Shown: positions 6,424 to 9,484 of the stretch, piece by piece
Position numbering within the stretch: the first letter of the stretch is position 1
How the letters are laid out: each line of letters opens with the position of its first letter
Notes under the pieces: model-generated
What the model was told of the DNA's origin: nothing
What the model saw: only the letters and a program-made list of their open reading frames with translations
Database searches by the model: none
Assembly (NCBI GenBank): GCA_030627585.1
Contig: DAOURU010000025.1
Span: 1 to 9,484 of the forward strand
Length of the DNA: 9,484 bases
Origin: Bacillota bacterium
GTDB lineage: Bacteria > Bacillota > DSM-12270 > Thermacetogeniales > Thermacetogeniaceae
Direction of reading: 5' to 3'
Translations under genes and position numbers: made by a program

Positions 6424-6922
6424 CTGATTCCCTCCCTGGCTCTGCAACAGCATCTTTAACGATAATTGTTTCTTCTCCCCAGGTGACAACAGCGTCCCAG
6501 GGCAAGATGCTTCGACCAGAAATTAAATCTTCAAACAGACCACCGGAAATCTCACAACCCAAAAGCTCGCCATCTTCCACTGCAAAGACCACATCTTCGA
6601 CTGTGCCCAGATTTTCCCCTTCGGTTGTTAATACCGGTACCCCTGTAATTTGAGTGACCCTGGGACTGTCTTGCGGTTTTGTTTCTCCCTCAGGTAAGGA
6701 ATCGACAGCAACAGTAATTGCATCCTTGCCAATGTTGGTTACATCATGATAGCGAATGAAACGCGGCTGGTGTAAAATCCCCGTTTCATCAAGAAGAATA
6801 TAAGTTATCTTCCGTATGTGGGGACACCAAACAAGATCGTTTACAATCCCGATTTCCTTTCCGGTAGCAAGGCTGATTACCGGCAGTCCGAGAATCTCCC
6901 GGCCCTTGCGCAACCCATCCAT
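6398..6922 (-). CDS. PRC-barrel domain protein (YrrD-like), two barrels
   Basis: A 174-aa soluble protein with two PRC-barrel repeats. The first, about residues 7-75, begins GREILGLPVISLATGKEIGIVNDLVW. The second, about 90-155, has the matching ITGVPVLTTEGENLGTVEDVVF and ends at SILPWDAVVTWGEETIIV. Each repeat shows the 'G-x-P-V-[ILV]-x(4)-G-x-x-[IL]-G-x-[VI]-x-D' signature. PRC barrels act as small adaptor domains (for example in RimM and photosynthetic reaction centre H subunit). The partner here is unknown, and Bacillus YrrD sits in the same neighbourhood. ATG at 6922 follows AAAGGGGGAG very closely, and TTG at 6913 (nine bases after it) is a possible alternative start. It is the first gene after the mnmA terminator and likely heads the PRC - zinc ribbon - YtxH - permease unit; its 3' end overlaps the zinc-ribbon gene. 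Confidence 0.92.
   Translation of the reverse strand: MDGLRKGREILGLPVISLATGKEIGIVNDLVWCPHIRKITYILLDETGILHQPRFIRYHDVTNIGKDAITVAVDSLPEGETKPQDSPRVTQITGVPVLTTEGENLGTVEDVVFAVEDGELLGCEISGGLFEDLISGRSILPWDAVVTWGEETIIVKDAVAEPGRESGAVPHLPE
6430..6436 (-). promoter_or_regulatory. Shine-Dalgarno site for the zinc-ribbon gene
   Basis: GGGAGGG on the minus strand, six bases before GTG at 6423 and embedded in the last codons of the PRC-barrel gene. It decides the start over ATG codons at 6453 and 6489. Confidence 0.7.
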
Positions 6923-6974
6923 CTCCCCCTTTGAAAAATCCCGTACCTTGTATTTTATTATTACCGGGGGTCCA

Positions 6975-7009
6975 AGAAAAAATGCGCTCCCCTTCTCGCT
7001 GGAAGCGCA
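6975..7009 (-). terminator. Rho-independent terminator after mnmA
   Basis: On the minus strand TGCGCTTCC (7009-7001) pairs with GGGAGCGCA (6991-6983) around a 9-nt loop, a 9-bp mostly GC stem with one T-G pair, followed at once by six T residues and then CTT. It lies 30 bp after the mnmA stop and should end the iscS-mnmA transcript. The opposite strand lacks a T-run, so it works only for leftward transcription. Confidence 0.88.
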
Positions 7010-7039
7010 CTTTCCATAAATCTCATTTTAAAATTCATC

Positions 7040-8119
7040 TCATTTTAATCTGCGCGCAATAATCCCCCCGCCCAGCACCACGTCATCCTCGTAAAAAACA
7101 ACAGCCTGCCCGGGCGTGACCGCCTTCTGGGGTTTAAAAAACTTTACCTTTACCGCATCATTTTCTTCCGGGGAAATTAATGCAGGGGCAGGGGGTGTTG
7201 TATAGCGGATTTTGGCCTTGGCTTCACAAGGCTGTTGCAAGCTCTCCAAGGCGATAAAATTCACATCTTCTGCAACCAGACCCGGCGCACCCAAATCGTC
7301 CTTCCCTCCAACAATGAGGGCATTACGAGAGAAATCAAATTCAATTACATAGGCTGGGTAACCCAGCGCGAGAGCAAGACCACGCCGCTGCCCAATGGTA
7401 TAAAACGCAAGCCCTTGATGGCGACCTACAAGATTTCCCTTAAGATCATAAATAGGCCCCGGCTTCACCGCCCGGGGAGCTCGTTCTTTTAAAAAGCTGC
7501 GGTAGTCGTCATTTGGAATAAAACAAACTTCCTGGCTTTCTTTTTTCGCGGCCACCGGGAGGCCGGCGGCACTGGCAATTCGGCGTACTTCTCCTTTCGT
7601 TCTGGTCCCCAGAGGAAAAAGAAGGTAGGGCATTTGGTCCTGCTGAAGCATGTAGAGAACATAGCTCTGGTCCTTTTTCGGATCCAGGCCCCGTCGTAAA
7701 ATCCAGCGTTTTCTTTCTAAACTGTACTCGATCCGGGCGTAGTGCCCTGTTGCGAGAAAATCGGCCCCCAAAGCCCGGACACGGTTTAACAAGGCTTGAA
7801 ATTTAACCTCGCGGTTGCAAGCCAGGCACGGGTTAGGCGTCCTGCCGGTTAAGTATTCCTGACAAAAGTAGTTGACTACACGCTGTTCGAAAATTTCCTG
7901 GAAATTCCAAGTATAGTGAGGGATTTTTAAAATTTCCGCAACTCTCCGGGCATCTTCAACAGCAGCAAGAGAACAACACCCCCCGTAATCGGGGTCCTCC
8001 GTTGGCGGACAAACCTGAAGCGTGATGCCAACCACGCCATACCCTTTTTCTTTAAGCAAGTAGGCAGCAACCGAACTGTCTACTCCTCCGCTCATAGCGA
8101 CAAAAACTGTCTCCGGCAC
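7040..8119 (-). CDS. mnmA: tRNA-specific 2-thiouridylase MnmA
   Basis: Complete enzyme (359 aa from the chosen start) that thiolates U34 of tRNA-Lys, -Glu and -Gln using ATP and persulfide sulfur. The N-terminal PP-loop ATPase motif SGGVDSS is at residues 10-16. The nucleophile region NPCLACNREVKF places Cys101, and SQEVCFIPNDDYRSF places Cys199, matching the catalytic pair Cys102/Cys199 of E. coli MnmA. TGHYARI (124-130), YTIGQRRGL and the C-terminal beta-barrel are also present. GTG at 8119 is preferred because homologues begin just before VAMSGGVDSS and a GGGTGGGGGG stretch lies ten bases upstream; a longer GTG start at 8137 falls within that stretch. Spacing is looser than for the neighbours, so the start is uncertain. 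The cysteine desulfurase gene immediately upstream is the likely sulfur donor. Confidence 0.96.
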   Translation of the reverse strand: MPETVFVAMSGGVDSSVAAYLLKEKGYGVVGITLQVCPPTEDPDYGGCCSLAAVEDARRVAEILKIPHYTWNFQEIFEQRVVNYFCQEYLTGRTPNPCLACNREVKFQALLNRVRALGADFLATGHYARIEYSLERKRWILRRGLDPKKDQSYVLYMLQQDQMPYLLFPLGTRTKGEVRRIASAAGLPVAAKKESQEVCFIPNDDYRSFLKERAPRAVKPGPIYDLKGNLVGRHQGLAFYTIGQRRGLALALGYPAYVIEFDFSRNALIVGGKDDLGAPGLVAEDVNFIALESLQQPCEAKAKIRYTTPPAPALISPEENDAVKVKFFKPQKAVTPGQAVVFYEDDVVLGGGIIARRLK

Positions 8120-8181
8120 CGGTACTATGCCCCCCACCCTTTTTCAATAAAATCTTTTTAAGCAGATCTCTGCAACACCCC

Positions 8182-9342
8182 TTAGTTCCGGGCCAGGGGA
8201 GACATTCTTCTCAGTTTTGCAACAATCTCCGGAAGCACCTCAAGAACATAATCAATATCCTCATCTGTATTTGCAAGACCTGCAGTCATCCGCAGCGTAC
8301 CGCGCGCCGACTCAGGAGAAAGCCCGATTGCGGTCAAAACATGAGATGCCTGAAAAGCTCTCACACTACAGGCTGATCCTGTTGATGCAGCAATACCTTT
8401 CAGGTCCAAGCTTAAAAGAAGGGACTCCCCTTCCACTGAGGGGAAACAAAAATTAGCATTATTGGGCAAGCGCCGGGCGGGGTGCCCGTTCAATTTAACG
8501 TCAGGGACGCTTTGTTGAATTCCCTGAATTAATTTATCCCGGAGTTTTTGGGACCTCACCCTCCGAGCGTCAAGATCGCGGGCAGCGATTTCTGCGGCTT
8601 TGCCAAAACCGACAATCCCCGGAAGATTTTCGGTTCCCGCGCGTCGCTTTCTTTCCTGGCCGCCTCCATGAAAAAGCGGAGTAAGCCGGGTGCGTTTTCT
8701 GATATAGAGAGCCCCTACCCCTTTTGGTCCGTACATTTTATGGGCTGCCATCGACAACAGATCCACCCTTAAATTTTCAACATCAACCGGAAGGTGGCCC
8801 ACCGTCTGAACGGCATCGGTATGGAAGATAATTCCCTGTTCCCGCGCAATCTCTCCGATTTCCTCAACCGGCTCAATGGTTCCGATTTCGTTGTTTGCAT
8901 GCATGATAGAAATCAAAATTGTCTCCCTCCGGATCGCTCTCGCAACGTCGTCGGGGCTTACAACCCCGTTTTGATCAACCGGAAGGAAGGTAACTTCAAA
9001 TCCATTCTGGGCGAGAAACTTGCATGTATCAAGCACAGCGTGGTGTTCAATGGAGGAAGTAATGATATGGTTGCCGCGGCGCTGGTTAGCAAAAGCGGTT
9101 CCTAAAACCGCAAGATTATCTGTTTCTGTTCCTCCACTTGTAAAAATAATTTCCTCCGGAACGGCGCCAATCAACGCGGCAACCTTGCGACGCGCCTCTT
9201 CTAAATGCTTTTTTGCTTCTCTTCCAAAAGCGTGAACACTGGAGGGATTCCCAAAAGAATTCTCCAGAAACTGGCGTATTGCCGCAGCGACTTCGGGGTG
9301 AAGCGGAGTTGTGGCCGCATGGTCAAGGTAAACCTGGCGCAC
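8182..9342 (-). CDS. iscS: Cysteine desulfurase (IscS/NifS family, YrvO-like)
   Basis: Complete 386-aa PLP enzyme that converts cysteine to alanine and leaves a persulfide on its active Cys. It starts VRQVYLDHAATTPLHPEV. Visible are the SGGTETDN phosphate-binding segment (69-76), SIEHHAVLD with His100, HTDAVQ with Asp176 and Gln179, the PLP lysine Lys202 in AAHKMYGPKG, and the mobile catalytic loop TGSACS with Cys325. The longer loop before SHVLTAIGL marks it as group I. The GTG at 9342 has GGAGGTG eight bases upstream; the ATG at 9366 lies next to this site and has none of its own. Adjacent mnmA, with no iscU/nifU between, suggests a dedicated tRNA-thiolation role as described for Bacillus YrvO-MnmA. 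No Rrf2/CymR gene separates it from rarA. Confidence 0.96.
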   Translation of the reverse strand: MRQVYLDHAATTPLHPEVAAAIRQFLENSFGNPSSVHAFGREAKKHLEEARRKVAALIGAVPEEIIFTSGGTETDNLAVLGTAFANQRRGNHIITSSIEHHAVLDTCKFLAQNGFEVTFLPVDQNGVVSPDDVARAIRRETILISIMHANNEIGTIEPVEEIGEIAREQGIIFHTDAVQTVGHLPVDVENLRVDLLSMAAHKMYGPKGVGALYIRKRTRLTPLFHGGGQERKRRAGTENLPGIVGFGKAAEIAARDLDARRVRSQKLRDKLIQGIQQSVPDVKLNGHPARRLPNNANFCFPSVEGESLLLSLDLKGIAASTGSACSVRAFQASHVLTAIGLSPESARGTLRMTAGLANTDEDIDYVLEVLPEIVAKLRRMSPLARN

Positions 9343-9350
9343 CTTAGGCG

Positions 9351-9357
9351 CACCTCC
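9351..9357 (-). promoter_or_regulatory. iscS Shine-Dalgarno site deciding a GTG start
   Basis: GGAGGTG on the minus strand, eight bases before GTG at 9342. The longer frame from ATG at 9366 would start just upstream of this site and lacks its own ribosome-binding sequence, so the GTG is favoured. Confidence 0.8.
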
Positions 9358-9397
9358 CCATATCAATTTTTATCTGGTAAATTTATTAGCTCTTAAT

Positions 9398-9484
9398 TTA
9401 TTTTGAGGCCAATGATTCAAGCCACGTTTTAATGGCTTTTTCCTGACCCTGTTCCGAGGGTTGATAATATTTTCTTCCTTTTAA
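9398..9484 (-). CDS. rarA: Replication-associated recombination protein A, C-terminal end
   Basis: Only the last 28 codons are present, ending at the TAA at 9400-9398. The peptide starts LKGRKYYQPSEQGQEKAI and ends TWLESLASK. This is the typical C-terminal tail of RarA/MgsA/YrvN AAA+ ATPases, where 'P..LKGR.YY.P...G.E..I..RL' closes the protein. RarA acts at stalled replication forks and interacts with SSB and the clamp-loader system. Gene order supports the call: in Bacillus rarA (yrvN) lies just upstream of cymR and yrvO. Only 55 bp separate its stop from the cysteine desulfurase start, so the two could be co-transcribed. Confidence 0.75.
   Translation of the reverse strand, partial: LKGRKYYQPSEQGQEKAIKTWLESLASK

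Noticed and set aside
6923..6975. Possible promoter before the PRC-barrel gene (TTGGAC and TACAAG with 17-bp spacing, or TAAAAT)
   Set aside because: Each box matches the consensus poorly and the best -10 sequences have the wrong spacing; too weak to annotate.
8138..8181. Gap between the cysteine desulfurase and mnmA, checked for an iscU-like small gene or promoter
   Set aside because: Only short AT-rich sequence; no frame of useful length and no promoter pair.

Overview
The window is an ordinary chromosomal housekeeping segment from a Gram-positive anaerobe, most likely a clostridial/Peptococcaceae-type Firmicute. This rests on gene content and order (rarA - cysteine desulfurase - mnmA - PRC-barrel protein - AI-2E-type permease - alaS - ireB - ruvX - DUF1292), which matches the yrvN-yrvO-mnmA-yrrD-yrrI-alaS-yrzL-yrrK-yrzB neighbourhood of Bacillus and its clostridial relatives. 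It is also supported by strong GGGAGG-type Shine-Dalgarno sites, many TTG/GTG starts, and a ferredoxin-type reductase typical of anaerobes. Every gene lies on the minus strand, so transcription runs from high to low coordinates.

Layout in the direction of transcription. (1) The last 28 codons of rarA (9484-9398), the cysteine desulfurase (9342-8182) and mnmA (8119-7040) form a tRNA 2-thiouridine supply unit, closed by a clear intrinsic terminator at 7009-6975. (2) Four envelope/small-protein genes follow: a two-domain PRC-barrel protein (6922-6398), an overlapping 56-residue zinc ribbon (6423-6253), a YtxH-like one-helix protein (6225-6037) and an AI-2E-family permease (5998-4976). (3) A stretch of about 290 bp holds an unexplained open frame that continues in phase after the permease stop, a perfect short palindrome, and a full-consensus sigma-A promoter (TTGACA-17-TATAAT). 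(4) alaS (4613-1971) is driven by that promoter with a short leader that leaves no room for a T-box. (5) A 118-bp gap contains a sigma-H-like promoter and is followed by ireB (1852-1589), an aldo/keto reductase with two [4Fe-4S] motifs (1560-607) and ruvX (595-161). (6) After a 111-bp gap comes the first 16 codons of a DUF1292 (YrzB-like) gene (49-1), running off the window.

Functionally the segment combines translation fidelity (alaS, iscS-mnmA), DNA maintenance (rarA, ruvX), Ser/Thr-kinase-linked envelope control (ireB) and membrane-associated accessory proteins. I found no mobile element, CRISPR array, tRNA/rRNA gene or defence system, and nothing I would call a new system. The points most worth a second look are the alaS promoter without a T-box, the sigma-H-like site before ireB, the ferredoxin-fused reductase between ireB and ruvX, and the unexplained frame at 4709-4975. 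Five genes appear to start at GTG or TTG; for most of these a strong Shine-Dalgarno site points to a start downstream of the longest-frame start.
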